DNA from: a bacterium endosymbiont of Escarpia laminata
Lineage (GTDB): Bacteria; Pseudomonadota; Gammaproteobacteria; Chromatiales; Chromatiaceae
Assembly: GCA_003660235.1 (NCBI GenBank)
Contig: QGON01000044.1
Span: 1-42,299, forward strand
Length of the DNA: 42,299 bases
Reading direction: 5' to 3'
A model generated the notes under the pieces. It saw only the letters and a list, made by a program, of their open reading frames with translations, did not search any database and was not told the origin of the DNA. Of the stretch, positions 1 through 8,237 are shown piece by piece. Positions within the stretch are counted from its first letter, which is position 1. Each line of letters starts with the position of its first letter. The position numbers were made by a program, and so were the translations under genes.

Positions 1-642
1 CAACGCTTTGCTACCGAAGGAGCCTTGCTCGGCAGCGTCTTACGACATGGTCTGTGTGATGATCTCACCATCGTCAGTGATGATGCCGGGCAGTTCGACA
101 TCTTATTACATGCCTTATGCTGGGTGCATACCGAACGACTCATCCATAAAATGCTGCCACTCAACGAGACACACCGACAGGAAATAGCTCAGATTAGAGA
201 TCAGATATGGCGCTTTTATGCACAACTGAAGCGATATAAAAGCAAGCCCGATAAAAGTCAGCAAAAAATACTCCGTCATCGATTCGATGAGATATTTACC
301 CAGAAAACCAGCTACGCCACCTTAAACCAGACATTAAAGCGAATCCATAATAATAAAGCTGAACTATTAGTGGTTCTTGATCGACCTGAAATCCCTTTGC
401 ACACCAATGGCAGTGAAACGGATATCCGTGATTTTGTGAAGAAACGAAAAATCAGTGGTGGAACCCGCAGTGATGAGGGCAGGCGTTGCCGAGATACTTT
501 TGCCAGCTTGAAAAAAACCTGTCGTAAGCTGGATATCTCGTTTTGGCATTACTTAACAGATCGTTTGGGTATTGGTGAACAGACCATTGCTCCATTACCC
601 GATATCATCACCGAGCGGGCTGCTCTTGCCACGGGTTTTTGA
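1..642 (+). CDS. DDE transposase, C-terminal part (IS66-like), cut by window edge
   Basis: The reading frame is open from base 1 to a TGA at 640-642, so this is the 3' part of a longer gene. It encodes a transposase that would move an insertion sequence. Visible blocks are a DDAGQFD motif near the start, followed by HALCWVHTERL, and a late stretch reading HTNGSETDIRDFVKKRKISG and then RRCRDTFASLKKTCRKL, typical of IS66-like DDE enzymes in which the late Glu is catalytic. Family assignment is from memory of these motifs and is not certain. Polyphosphate kinase homology starts within about 10 bases of the stop codon, so there is little or no room for a separate right-hand inverted repeat. The element therefore either ends inside the coding sequence or was joined to ppk by a deletion. 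Confidence 0.7.
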   Translation, partial: QRFATEGALLGSVLRHGLCDDLTIVSDDAGQFDILLHALCWVHTERLIHKMLPLNETHRQEIAQIRDQIWRFYAQLKRYKSKPDKSQQKILRHRFDEIFTQKTSYATLNQTLKRIHNNKAELLVVLDRPEIPLHTNGSETDIRDFVKKRKISGGTRSDEGRRCRDTFASLKKTCRKLDISFWHYLTDRLGIGEQTIAPLPDIITERAALATGF

Positions 643-678
643 GAAGTTACCAATCTCACCCTCAACCTTCTGGTAACA

Positions 679-2328
679 TTGCGTTTTCCCGGCGGCCATG
701 AACTCTATATGGCGCGCATCAAGGTGCCGGTGGGTAAAAAGGTCTCACCACGAATGATTCAGGTTGATGAAATACACACCTTCATCACCCTGGACGATCT
801 GCTAGCGAACAACCTCGACATGCTGTTTCCGGGGATGGAGATCGAGTCCTGCGAATCTTTCCGTATCACCCGCAACGCCAATGTAGAACGGGACGAAGAG
901 GTTGCCAGCGATCTGCTGGAGATGATCGAGATAGAGCTGCGTGAACGCCATTTTGCCCCCATTGTTCGCCTCGAAGTCTCTAAGGGCATGAACCCGATCC
1001 ATCGGGGAATGCTGGCCGCCGAATTGGGGCTGGACGAGGAGCTGGACGTCTTTGAGATCAACAGCATGATTGCCACCCGGGATCTCTTCGAGCTGGCATC
1101 ACTAAACATCCCCGATTTAAGGGATCCTCCACACCACATGGTGGATCACCCACAACTCGCCCATGACCGGCGCAATATCTTTCACATCATTCGTGACCAG
1201 GGGCCGTTACTGCTGCAGCACCCCTACGAATCATTCAGCACTACAGTTGAGCGGTTCCTGAGGAATGCAGCAGAAGATCCCAAGGTGCTGGCGATTAAAA
1301 TGACCCTCTACCGGACCTCCGGTGAGGGAAACATTCTCAACTCCTTGATTCAGGCCGCCCGCAACGGTAAACAGGTGGCCGTACTAGTCGAACTCATGGC
1401 CCGCTTCGATGAGGCCGCCAATATCCGCTGGGCCCGTCGGCTTGAGCAGGCGGGTATTCACGTCACCTACGGCGTCATCGGTCTGAAGACCCACAGCAAA
1501 TTGATCCTGGTGGTGCGGCGCGACTACGCAAAACTGCGCCGCTACTACCACGTTGGCACCGGCAACTACCATGCCGGCACTGCGCGCCTCTATACCGACC
1601 TGGGCGTTCTCGGCTGCGACAAGGATGTTGGCCAGGATCTCACGGAACTTTTCAACTACCTTACCGGTTACTCCCCACCTCCGAGTTACCGCAAGATCCT
1701 TGCCGCCCCCTACTCCCTGAAAAAGATGTTGTTGAAAAAGATCGAGCGGGAAATCGGGCTGCATTCGGCAGAGCAGCCGGGGCTGATCCAAATGAAGATG
1801 AATGCCTTGGAGGACGCCGACATCGTCAAAGCCCTCTATAAAGCAACCACAGCGGGTGTACGGGTTGACCTCATCGTACGCGACACTTGCAGGCTGAGGC
1901 CCGGTATTCCGGGACTGAGCGAATCAGCCAAAGTCATCAGCATTGTGGGACGTTTTCTGGAACATTCACGAATCACCTATTTCCAAAATGGCGGCGACGA
2001 AGAGTACTTCATCGGCTCTGCAGATTTCATGCACCGTAATCTTGAGAGCCGGGTGGAGGTGCTGATTCCCGTTGAGGCCTCCGCCCTGCGACAGGAGTTA
2101 AGGCTGATCCTTGATGTGCAGCTCAGTGACCAGCGTTCCGCCTGGGACATGCTGGCCGACGGCAGCTATGTACAGCGCAAGCCTGCCGATAACGAAAAGT
2201 CACTCAATGCTCAGGAGACCCTTATCGGAGTTGCCAAACGCCGCCTTGCAGCAGCAAAGAAACACCAAGAGAAGCGGATGCGTGAAAAACTTGTGAATCA
2301 TTTTCAGTATCGACTGAAAAACAGATAA
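679..2328 (+). CDS. ppk1: Polyphosphate kinase 1, 5'-truncated
   Basis: PPK1 makes polyphosphate from ATP through a phosphohistidine. The 549 residues from the TTG at 679 cover part of the head domain and both catalytic domains. The autophosphorylated His is in THSKL (residue 272), and the second active-site His is in RFLEHSR (residue 429). Both are offset by 163 from E. coli His435 and His592, so about 160 N-terminal residues (the N domain and part of H) are missing from a family usually near 700 residues. Homology continues upstream of the TTG in the same frame (VTNLTLNLLV, from about 646) up to the transposase stop. The start is therefore only the first codon that could initiate after the breakpoint. 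No good ribosome binding site precedes it. The product is probably impaired or absent, although the catalytic core is intact and not frameshifted. Confidence 0.85.
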   Translation: MRFPGGHELYMARIKVPVGKKVSPRMIQVDEIHTFITLDDLLANNLDMLFPGMEIESCESFRITRNANVERDEEVASDLLEMIEIELRERHFAPIVRLEVSKGMNPIHRGMLAAELGLDEELDVFEINSMIATRDLFELASLNIPDLRDPPHHMVDHPQLAHDRRNIFHIIRDQGPLLLQHPYESFSTTVERFLRNAAEDPKVLAIKMTLYRTSGEGNILNSLIQAARNGKQVAVLVELMARFDEAANIRWARRLEQAGIHVTYGVIGLKTHSKLILVVRRDYAKLRRYYHVGTGNYHAGTARLYTDLGVLGCDKDVGQDLTELFNYLTGYSPPPSYRKILAAPYSLKKMLLKKIEREIGLHSAEQPGLIQMKMNALEDADIVKALYKATTAGVRVDLIVRDTCRLRPGIPGLSESAKVISIVGRFLEHSRITYFQNGGDEEYFIGSADFMHRNLESRVEVLIPVEASALRQELRLILDVQLSDQRSAWDMLADGSYVQRKPADNEKSLNAQETLIGVAKRRLAAAKKHQEKRMREKLVNHFQYRLKNR

Positions 2329-2355
2329 CCAGGAGAGAAAAAGATCCTCAGGCGC

Positions 2356-2628
2356 ATGGAAGAGATTGCTGAGGAGATGATGGATGAGTTCCTGGCCAAA
2401 CTCATTAAAGAGAATCCGGAACTCAAAAGCATAATCAAAAAAGCTGATGTCATGTTGGTATCCGGTCTGACAGTCACCAAGATTCTTCAGGTGGTCGAAA
2501 AGCTTCAACCTCAACTGCTGGTCATGGGAAACAAAGGCCGCAGTGGGCTCAAAAACATTCTCATGGGATCAAAGGCCGAACAGGTCATAAAACTCTGTCC
2601 TATTCCGGTCACCATCGTCAAAGAATGA
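2356..2628 (+). pseudogene. Universal stress protein (UspA) C-terminal remnant
   Basis: Ninety residues match the second half of a UspA-fold protein. The nucleotide-binding pattern is visible as LLVMGNKGRSGLKNILMGSKAE followed by the final strand IPVTIV. Typical members have about 140-150 residues, and the first strand and its loop (about 55-60 residues) are absent. The frame is open back to the ppk stop and reads EKKIL just before RRMEE. That resembles a usual Usp N-terminus joined directly to the middle, which hints at an internal deletion (inference). An AGGAG lies about 20 bases before the ATG at 2356, too far to serve it well. The 3' end overlaps the next gene by four bases (ATGA), so translational coupling survives. 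Confidence 0.6.
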
Positions 2629-4433
2629 AATTTACCAGACCCCTTTCTGGTTGGCTGATTGAACCAAAAGGCATCCAGCAACTTGGGATGGGACTGCTGC
2701 TCTTTACCCTCTTTATACCGGCTTTTGCCGCCAATGATCTCCTCTCCGAACCGAACTGGTGGGACATGTCCGTTCGGCTGCTGGGCGGGCTTGCACTCTT
2801 TCTGTTTGGCATGGAACAGATGGCCGGGTCACTGAAACTGGTTGCCGGCGAACGTATGAAGGTCGTACTCGCCCGGCTGACCACCAATCGATTCATGGGT
2901 GCTCTGACAGGCGCCTTCGTTACCGCAATAATCCAATCATCCTCGGTAACAACCGTACTGGTGGTGGGCTTTATCTCGGCCGGACTGATGTCGATGGCCC
3001 AGTCGATCGGGGTTATCATGGGCGCCAATATCGGCACTACGATCACCGCCCAGATCGTCGCCTTCAAGGTTACCAAATACGCACTGTTGATGGTTGCCGT
3101 TGGTTTTGGCACGTGGTTCTTCTCCAAACAGGACAAGATCCGCCACTACGGCAATATGCTGTTGGGGTTGGGTCTGATCTTTTTCGGCATGAGCCTGATG
3201 AGCGACGCCATGTTCCCCCTGCGCAGTTATCAGCCTTTTCTCGATCTTATGGCAACGATGGCAAACCCGCTGATTGGCATTCTGATTGCAGCCGCCTTCA
3301 CTGCACTGATCCAGTCTTCCTCAGCCACAACGGGTATCGTCATCGTGATGGCAAGTCAAGGTTTCATCACCCTGCCTGCCGGCATTGCACTGGCCTTTGG
3401 TGCCAACATCGGTACCTGTGTCACAGCCATGCTTGCATCCATCGGCAAGAAACGCGAGGCAATACGCGCAGCACTGGTACATGTCATCTTCAATATTGCG
3501 GGCGTCCTGCTCTGGGTTGCATTCATCGACTATCTGGCCGACCTGGTTCTGCTTATCTCCCCCACTTCCAGCGAACTGACAGGCACGGCAAAACTGGCTG
3601 CTGATACACCCCGCCAAATCGCAAACGCCCACACCATCTTTAATATTGCCAACACGCTTATCTTTATCGGTTTCATCGGCGCGTTTGGCCGCCTTGTGGA
3701 GAGACTCGTACCAGACAGACCTTTGGAAGAGGAGCAGATCACACGCCCCCGTTTTCTCGATGAGGAACTACTGGAAACACCAACGCTGGCGCTGGACATG
3801 GCCAGGCTGGAGATCGACCGTGCAGGGCAGCAGGTCAGGAAAATGCTGAATCAGATCATGCCGGCCCTGCTTGGCGGAGATCGCAAACTGCTCGCAGAGA
3901 TAGGCGAAATGGACGACAAGGTCGACGTGCTGCACGAACAAATAGTAAGTTATCTGGGAAAATTAAGCGGAGAAAGACTCAACCAAAAGCAGACAGAAAC
4001 CGTCTTGAACCTGATGTCCACCATCAACAATCTGGAAAATCTCGCTGACCTCATAGAAACTGATTTAGTGGGCTTGGGCTACAAACGTCTCGAGGAAAAT
4101 CTACAGATAAGTCCGCAAACCCAACGCATGCTGAATCATCTTCACACACAAGTTTCTCAAGCTGTTGAACTCGCGCTGCAAGCCGTTAAACTACAGGACA
4201 CGAATCGTGCCGACCAAGTCACCGGCATGAAGACAACTGTTCAGCAATTGTTTGATGCGGCGACCAATCATCAAGCCACCCGACTGGTGGCAGATGAACC
4301 CAACCGCCTACAAGCCTATACCCTTGAGGTCGAGATCATCGAGAAACTCAGGCGCATCTACTATTTCGCCAAGCGAATAGCAAAACTTGTCGAGGCGAGC
4401 GCCGCCGATCCATTGATCGTCGAGACTGAGTGA
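2625..4433 (+). CDS. Na+/phosphate cotransporter family protein with PhoU-like C-terminus
   Basis: This inner-membrane protein of 602 residues belongs to the Na/Pi cotransporter (NptA/YjbB) family. Two inverted transport repeats are seen, each with the signature glutamine-serine motif: QSSSVTT near residue 105 and QSSSATT near residue 230. GANIGT motifs follow each one. A hydrophobic N-terminal segment and about eight further membrane segments precede a helical C-terminal region (about 385-595) that resembles a PhoU domain. In E. coli YjbB such proteins export phosphate. The gene overlaps the Usp remnant by four bases and sits between a polyphosphate kinase and the pst operon, so a role in phosphate balance fits. 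A perfect hairpin follows the stop. Confidence 0.88.
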   Translation: MKFTRPLSGWLIEPKGIQQLGMGLLLFTLFIPAFAANDLLSEPNWWDMSVRLLGGLALFLFGMEQMAGSLKLVAGERMKVVLARLTTNRFMGALTGAFVTAIIQSSSVTTVLVVGFISAGLMSMAQSIGVIMGANIGTTITAQIVAFKVTKYALLMVAVGFGTWFFSKQDKIRHYGNMLLGLGLIFFGMSLMSDAMFPLRSYQPFLDLMATMANPLIGILIAAAFTALIQSSSATTGIVIVMASQGFITLPAGIALAFGANIGTCVTAMLASIGKKREAIRAALVHVIFNIAGVLLWVAFIDYLADLVLLISPTSSELTGTAKLAADTPRQIANAHTIFNIANTLIFIGFIGAFGRLVERLVPDRPLEEEQITRPRFLDEELLETPTLALDMARLEIDRAGQQVRKMLNQIMPALLGGDRKLLAEIGEMDDKVDVLHEQIVSYLGKLSGERLNQKQTETVLNLMSTINNLENLADLIETDLVGLGYKRLEENLQISPQTQRMLNHLHTQVSQAVELALQAVKLQDTNRADQVTGMKTTVQQLFDAATNHQATRLVADEPNRLQAYTLEVEIIEKLRRIYYFAKRIAKLVEASAADPLIVETE

Positions 4434-4450
4434 CCTGGAGAAATCTGTAG

Positions 4451-4475
4451 GCCGGTTCAAGATTGCGGAACCGGC
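4451..4475. terminator. Hairpin after the Na/Pi cotransporter gene
   Basis: GCCGGTTC and GAACCGGC form a perfect 8-bp stem 17 bases after the stop codon. It begins with GTAGG (4447), the head of the dispersed palindromes seen elsewhere in the window. There is no T-run, so it may be a transcript-stabilising or REP-like element rather than an intrinsic terminator. Confidence 0.4.
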
Positions 4476-4575
4476 GAAACGTCGTTTGCTGTGCCGGGTC
4501 TGTTGCCTGATCCGCTACGCTTGATCACGCCTGTGAACCCAACCTGTTATCAGATTTACTTGCCTGGCAGGTGAA

Positions 4576-5823
4576 TTAGGAGTCACCTTTTTCCGTTTGC
4601 AGTTTTTGTATAGCCAACTGGTGAATGCGCCGTGATGAACCCGCCTGCACCACGACATCCAGACCATCCAACTCGAATCGCTCTTCTATATCAGGAATGC
4701 GTTCGGTATGATCCAGCAGCCAGCGGTTGACCGTGTCTGTCGGCTTTCCAGGCAGTTCGATCCCGAAGTACCCTTCAATCACGCGCAACTCGGCAGTACC
4801 CTCCACCAGTACCCGCCCGTCGTCGAGTTTCGTCAATTCCTTCGGTTTCTCGTCGGACTCATCGTAGATCTCACCAACCAGTTCCTCCAGCAGGTCTTCC
4901 AGAGTCACAACGCCGATCATAGTGCCATGTTCATCAACCACTATGGCCTGATGACGGGACTTGCCTCGTAGCGTCAGGATCAGTTCATCCAGCTGAATAT
5001 TCGCCGGCGTAAACAGAGGTTCCTGGGCGATCTCCTTGATCGGCATGTCCAATTTTCCCGCTGCCAGCGCCTCGAAAATATCGCGCAACATCACCAGGCC
5101 GACGATCTCATCCGGGTCATCGTCAAACAGCGGGATACGGGAGTAAGTATTCTTCAGGATCTCCGGCAGAACATCCTTCAGGGTACGCCTGGCATGCAGA
5201 CGAAAGACCTGCTGCCTGGGTGTCATGACATCCTCAGCCTTCAGATCATTAAAATTGAAGACCCGCTCGATCATCTCCCGTTCATCCTTCTCGATGACGC
5301 CCTCCTCCTCTCCATGTCCCACCATGGTGATGACTTCAGACTCGGTGACGAGAGGATCCTCATTCGCCCCGGTGCTGGCGTGAATCACATTGGTCAACTG
5401 GAGAAAGGTCCAGACAAGCGGGTAGATCAGCCGCATGAAGCCGACCATCAGCGGGGCGACAATGAGCGAGATCGTCTCTGAGTAGCGGGTAGCGATACTT
5501 TTCGGCGTGATCTCGCCAAAAATCAGAATCAGGACCGTCAAAACACCCACGGCAATGCCGGGTCCACTATGACCGAATAGATCGGTAGCAATCACAGTGG
5601 CCATAGCGGAAGCAGCAATATTGACTACATTGTTGCCGATCAGGATGGTGATCAGCATTCTGCTGGGGTCTGTTTTCAGGGTATAGAGGGCGTGAGCACC
5701 ACGTCTTCCCTCTTTGTATAAGGATTCGGCTCGCGCCATGGAGAGTGAGACCAAAGCCGTTTCCGAGCCGGAAAATATGCCTGAAAGCACCAGAAGTGCC
5801 GACAGCATTAAAAATTCGTTCAC
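4576..5823 (-). CDS. HlyC/CorC (CNNM) family membrane protein
   Basis: The protein has 415 residues. An N-terminal DUF21 membrane domain (about 1-185) contains the motif SGSETALVSLS near residue 18 and FGEITPKSIA near 105. Two CBS domains follow (about 200-320; PRQQVFRL, YSRIPLFD, HQAIVVDE, VVTLEDLLEE). A C-terminal CorC_HlyC domain ends with the RWLL and GLDVVV segments. Family members are Mg2+/Na+ or Co2+ transport or efflux proteins, but the substrate cannot be read from sequence. The start is a GTG at 5823 with TAGGA a few bases upstream. The gene is convergent with the Na/Pi cotransporter gene and divergent from pstS; the 243-bp gap to pstS carries the Pho box. Confidence 0.9.
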   Translation of the reverse strand: MNEFLMLSALLVLSGIFSGSETALVSLSMARAESLYKEGRRGAHALYTLKTDPSRMLITILIGNNVVNIAASAMATVIATDLFGHSGPGIAVGVLTVLILIFGEITPKSIATRYSETISLIVAPLMVGFMRLIYPLVWTFLQLTNVIHASTGANEDPLVTESEVITMVGHGEEEGVIEKDEREMIERVFNFNDLKAEDVMTPRQQVFRLHARRTLKDVLPEILKNTYSRIPLFDDDPDEIVGLVMLRDIFEALAAGKLDMPIKEIAQEPLFTPANIQLDELILTLRGKSRHQAIVVDEHGTMIGVVTLEDLLEELVGEIYDESDEKPKELTKLDDGRVLVEGTAELRVIEGYFGIELPGKPTDTVNRWLLDHTERIPDIEERFELDGLDVVVQAGSSRRIHQLAIQKLQTEKGDS

Positions 5824-5939
5824 AAAATTCCTATTGATACCCGTCCCAGACGGGACCCTCGGGCAATTATCTGTTCTATGATCGTGAAAAACAACCAGTT
5901 CAAGATTTTTTTCGCATCAATACGCAGATCGGCCTCCCA

Positions 5940-5957
5940 TTGTCACACAACGGTAAC
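5940..5957 (+). promoter_or_regulatory. Pho box (PhoB site) upstream of pstS
   Basis: TTGTCACACAACGGTAAC matches 13 of 18 positions of the E. coli Pho-box consensus, with the two TGTCA-like half repeats 11 bp apart. A -10-like TATAGT follows at 5968-5973, 10 bp downstream. This is the geometry expected when the Pho box replaces the -35 element. It would place pstS, and probably the downstream cluster, under PhoB, whose gene lies at 11785. Confidence 0.7.
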
Positions 5958-6072
5958 AATTATTTCATATAGTGTCCGGGCATTAAGGAACCTCTGAACG
6001 AATAAGGGATGGCAGTCTTGTGGCCCGGATTCATTTGGAAGTTTCCCAAATATCGATACCAGAGGATTGATG

Positions 6073-6951
6073 ATGAAAAAGAGAAACCTGTTCACCCTGG
6101 CATTTGCCGCCACCTCTCTGCTGGCGAGTCTGCCCGCTGCAGCTGACCGGACTGTGATTCAAAACAAGGGTTCAGATACCCTGGTCAACGTGGCTCAGGC
6201 CTGGGCCGAACACTACCGCGAGGTCAAACCCAATGTGGCACTCGCAGTCTCCGGCGGTGGTTCCGGAACCGGCATCGCTGCCATGATCAATGGCACCGTG
6301 GATATCGCCAACGCCAGCCGCAAGATGAAATCCAAGGAAAAGGAAGCGGCCAAGAAAAAGGGCCAGAATCCGGTGGAGCACGTGGTGGGCTACGACGCCC
6401 TGGCCGTCTATATCCATCACGACAATCCTGCCAAATTATTCACCTTCGAGCAGTTGAAGGACGTTTATGTCCGTGGTGGCAAGGCGACTAAATGGTCAGA
6501 CCTCGGCCTGAAAGTCCCCGGTTGCGAGAGCGACAAGATCGTAGTGATCAGCCGCCAGAACAACTCCGGCACCTACGTCTATTTCAAGAAGGCGGTTCTG
6601 GGTAAGAAGGGTAAGTTCCGTCAGGGCACCCTGGATATGCACGGTTCCAAGGATGTGGTGGATCTGGTCGAAAAGACCCCCTGTGCCATCGGCTACAGCG
6701 GTCTGGCTTACGCCACCGATCACGTGAAGATGGCCTGCATCTCCAAGAAAGCCGGCGATGACTGTGTCAACCCCAGCGTCGCAACTGCCAGCGACCGCAG
6801 TTACCCGATTGCGCGTCCTCTGTTCATGTACACCAACGGCGAGCCCACAGGTGAAATCGGAACCTATCTTGACTGGGTCAAGAGCGATAAAGGCCAGTGC
6901 ATTCTCCTGAAGAAGGGTTATGCACCAATTCACAACGTAAGCTGCAACTAA
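6073..6951 (+). CDS. pstS: Phosphate-binding periplasmic protein PstS
   Basis: PstS captures phosphate in the periplasm and delivers it to PstCA. The signal peptide (MKKRNLFTLAF..., cleavage after PAAA near residue 24) is followed by phosphate-contacting segments: NKGSDTLV, SGGGSGTGIAAMINGTVDIANASR and SRQNNSGTYVYF. The length of 292 residues is normal. I chose the ATG at 6073 because AGAGGA lies six bases upstream; the ATG at 6070 or TTG at 6067 would add one or two residues. Two Cys pairs late in the protein (CESD, ACISKK, DDCVN, QCILL/VSCN) suggest disulfides. The gene is first in the cluster, behind a Pho box, and followed by a strong hairpin. Confidence 0.95.
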   Translation: MKKRNLFTLAFAATSLLASLPAAADRTVIQNKGSDTLVNVAQAWAEHYREVKPNVALAVSGGGSGTGIAAMINGTVDIANASRKMKSKEKEAAKKKGQNPVEHVVGYDALAVYIHHDNPAKLFTFEQLKDVYVRGGKATKWSDLGLKVPGCESDKIVVISRQNNSGTYVYFKKAVLGKKGKFRQGTLDMHGSKDVVDLVEKTPCAIGYSGLAYATDHVKMACISKKAGDDCVNPSVATASDRSYPIARPLFMYTNGEPTGEIGTYLDWVKSDKGQCILLKKGYAPIHNVSCN

Positions 6952-6967
6952 GTCGAGCAACCCGAAT

Positions 6968-6990
6968 AAGCGGGGCTTCACGCCCCGCTT
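6968..6990. terminator. Hairpin after pstS
   Basis: AAGCGGGGC and GCCCCGCTT pair perfectly (9 bp) around a TTCAC loop, 17 bases after the pstS stop. There is no U-tract. It probably acts as a partial terminator or an RNA-stabilising stem, giving more PstS than membrane components, as is common in binding-protein operons (inference). Confidence 0.6.
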
Positions 6991-7015
6991 GCCGTCACGC
7001 AGCAAACAACAGAGT

Positions 7016-7101
7016 GTAGGATGCCGGTGAGCTTGCGAACCGCATCAGGCGAGCCGAGGAATCAGATAAACGATGCGGTTCGCAAGCTCACCACATCCTA
7101 C
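7016..7101. repeat. Long palindromic repeat (GTAGG...CCTAC), REP/MITE-like
   Basis: The arms 7016-7046 and 7072-7101 are near-perfect inverted complements of about 30 bp, differing only by an extra G and one substitution. They enclose a 25-bp centre. The ends are GTAGGATG and CATCCTAC. Related elements occur at 13841, 14855, 18091, 22731 and 23666. The GTAG head is the tetranucleotide typical of REPs mobilised by tyrosine transposases. It lies between pstS and phoU. Confidence 0.8.
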
Positions 7102-7159
7102 ATGCTCTATTTTCATACTGTAGTTACTTTCTTTATCCTCCAGCGCGGAGTATCGGCAA

Positions 7160-8236
7160 ATGTCCCACCTTGAAGAACGTTTGGAAAATGACCTCAATAA
7201 AATCCGCAACCGCGTGGAGAAACAGGCAGAGTTGGTTGAGACGGCGGTAACCAATGCCGTACACGCCCTGCAGACCGGTAATAAGAAACTGGCCTACGCC
7301 ACCGTCCTGAACGATCTCCCGATCAACAGGACCATGCGCGAAATCGACAACATCTGTCATAAGTTCATTGCAATCCATCTCCCCAGCGGAAGCCATCTGC
7401 GCCTGCTCTCCTCGGTCATCCGGGTGAATGTGGAATTGGAGCGCGTCGGTGACTACGCAGTAACCATCGCTAGAGAGGCCGCCCAGTTGTCCAAGCCGCC
7501 TGAAGGCAACATGGCGAGGGAACTGGAACGGATGGCCAGCGAGACCCAACTGATGCTGCGCCAGTCCATCCGTGCCTTCAACGATCTCAACGCGGAGATG
7601 GGCAGAAGCACCAAGCTGTTGGCCGACCAGATGGAAAACAATCTGGACAGCGTCTATACCGAAATGATGGCTAACCAGGACCGTGGCAAGGTAAAGGATA
7701 TTCTGGCCGTTTTCGTGGTTTTCACCCAGTTGAAAAGGGTTGCGGACCAGGCCAAGAATCTGTGCGAGGATGCGATTTTCGCCAGCACCGGGGAACAGAA
7801 GGCGCCCAAGGTCTACAAGGTGCTGTTCATCGACGAGGACAACGGCTGCAAGAGTCAAATGGCAGAGGCCATCGCCCGCAGGAACTACCCCGAAAGTGGT
7901 GAATATCTGAGCGCTGGCCGCCAGGCCGCCGCCAGCCTGAATCCCAACCTGGTCTCCTTCCTGGAAAACCGGGGACAGAACCTGAGTAACGTACAGCCGT
8001 CCTCGCTGGCAGACCTGACAGAACGCACGATCTCAGACCAATACGTCATCGTCAGCCTGGAAGGCGAGGTGTCATCCTATCTGCCCGAGATCCCCTTCCA
8101 CTGCACCGCCCTTGAATGGGATATGGGTCCGGTGCCGGAGGCCGATGACGAACAGGGTTTCGAAAATCTTTACCGTGCGATCTCGCTGCAGGTCAAGGAT
8201 TTGATAGAACTGCTGCGCGGCGAAGGAGCCTCCTGA
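7160..8236 (+). CDS. phoU: PhoU fused to a degenerate low-molecular-weight phosphatase domain
   Basis: Residues 1-212 form a PhoU domain, which normally couples Pst activity to PhoR. The first helical bundle has ELERVGDYA, with the usual ExxxD metal motif. In the second the equivalent reads LKRVADQA, so the Glu is replaced by Lys. Residues 217-350 are a low-molecular-weight phosphotyrosine phosphatase/arsenate reductase fold: VLFIDEDNGCKSQMAEAI matches VLFxCxxNxxRSQMAEA. The nucleophilic Cys is Asp225 and the P-loop Arg is Lys231, so catalysis by the usual mechanism is not possible. A phosphate-sensing role for the domain is inference. The gene is placed between pstS and pstC rather than at the operon end, and its stop is one base before pstC's ATG. 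GCGGAG precedes the ATG. Confidence 0.9.
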   Translation: MSHLEERLENDLNKIRNRVEKQAELVETAVTNAVHALQTGNKKLAYATVLNDLPINRTMREIDNICHKFIAIHLPSGSHLRLLSSVIRVNVELERVGDYAVTIAREAAQLSKPPEGNMARELERMASETQLMLRQSIRAFNDLNAEMGRSTKLLADQMENNLDSVYTEMMANQDRGKVKDILAVFVVFTQLKRVADQAKNLCEDAIFASTGEQKAPKVYKVLFIDEDNGCKSQMAEAIARRNYPESGEYLSAGRQAAASLNPNLVSFLENRGQNLSNVQPSSLADLTERTISDQYVIVSLEGEVSSYLPEIPFHCTALEWDMGPVPEADDEQGFENLYRAISLQVKDLIELLRGEGAS

Positions 8237-8237
8237 G

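Noticed and set aside
2759-3604. Long open frame (281 codons) inside the Na/Pi cotransporter gene
   Set aside because: Shadow frame of a strongly conserved membrane protein; composition is His/Arg/Cys-rich with no domain character.
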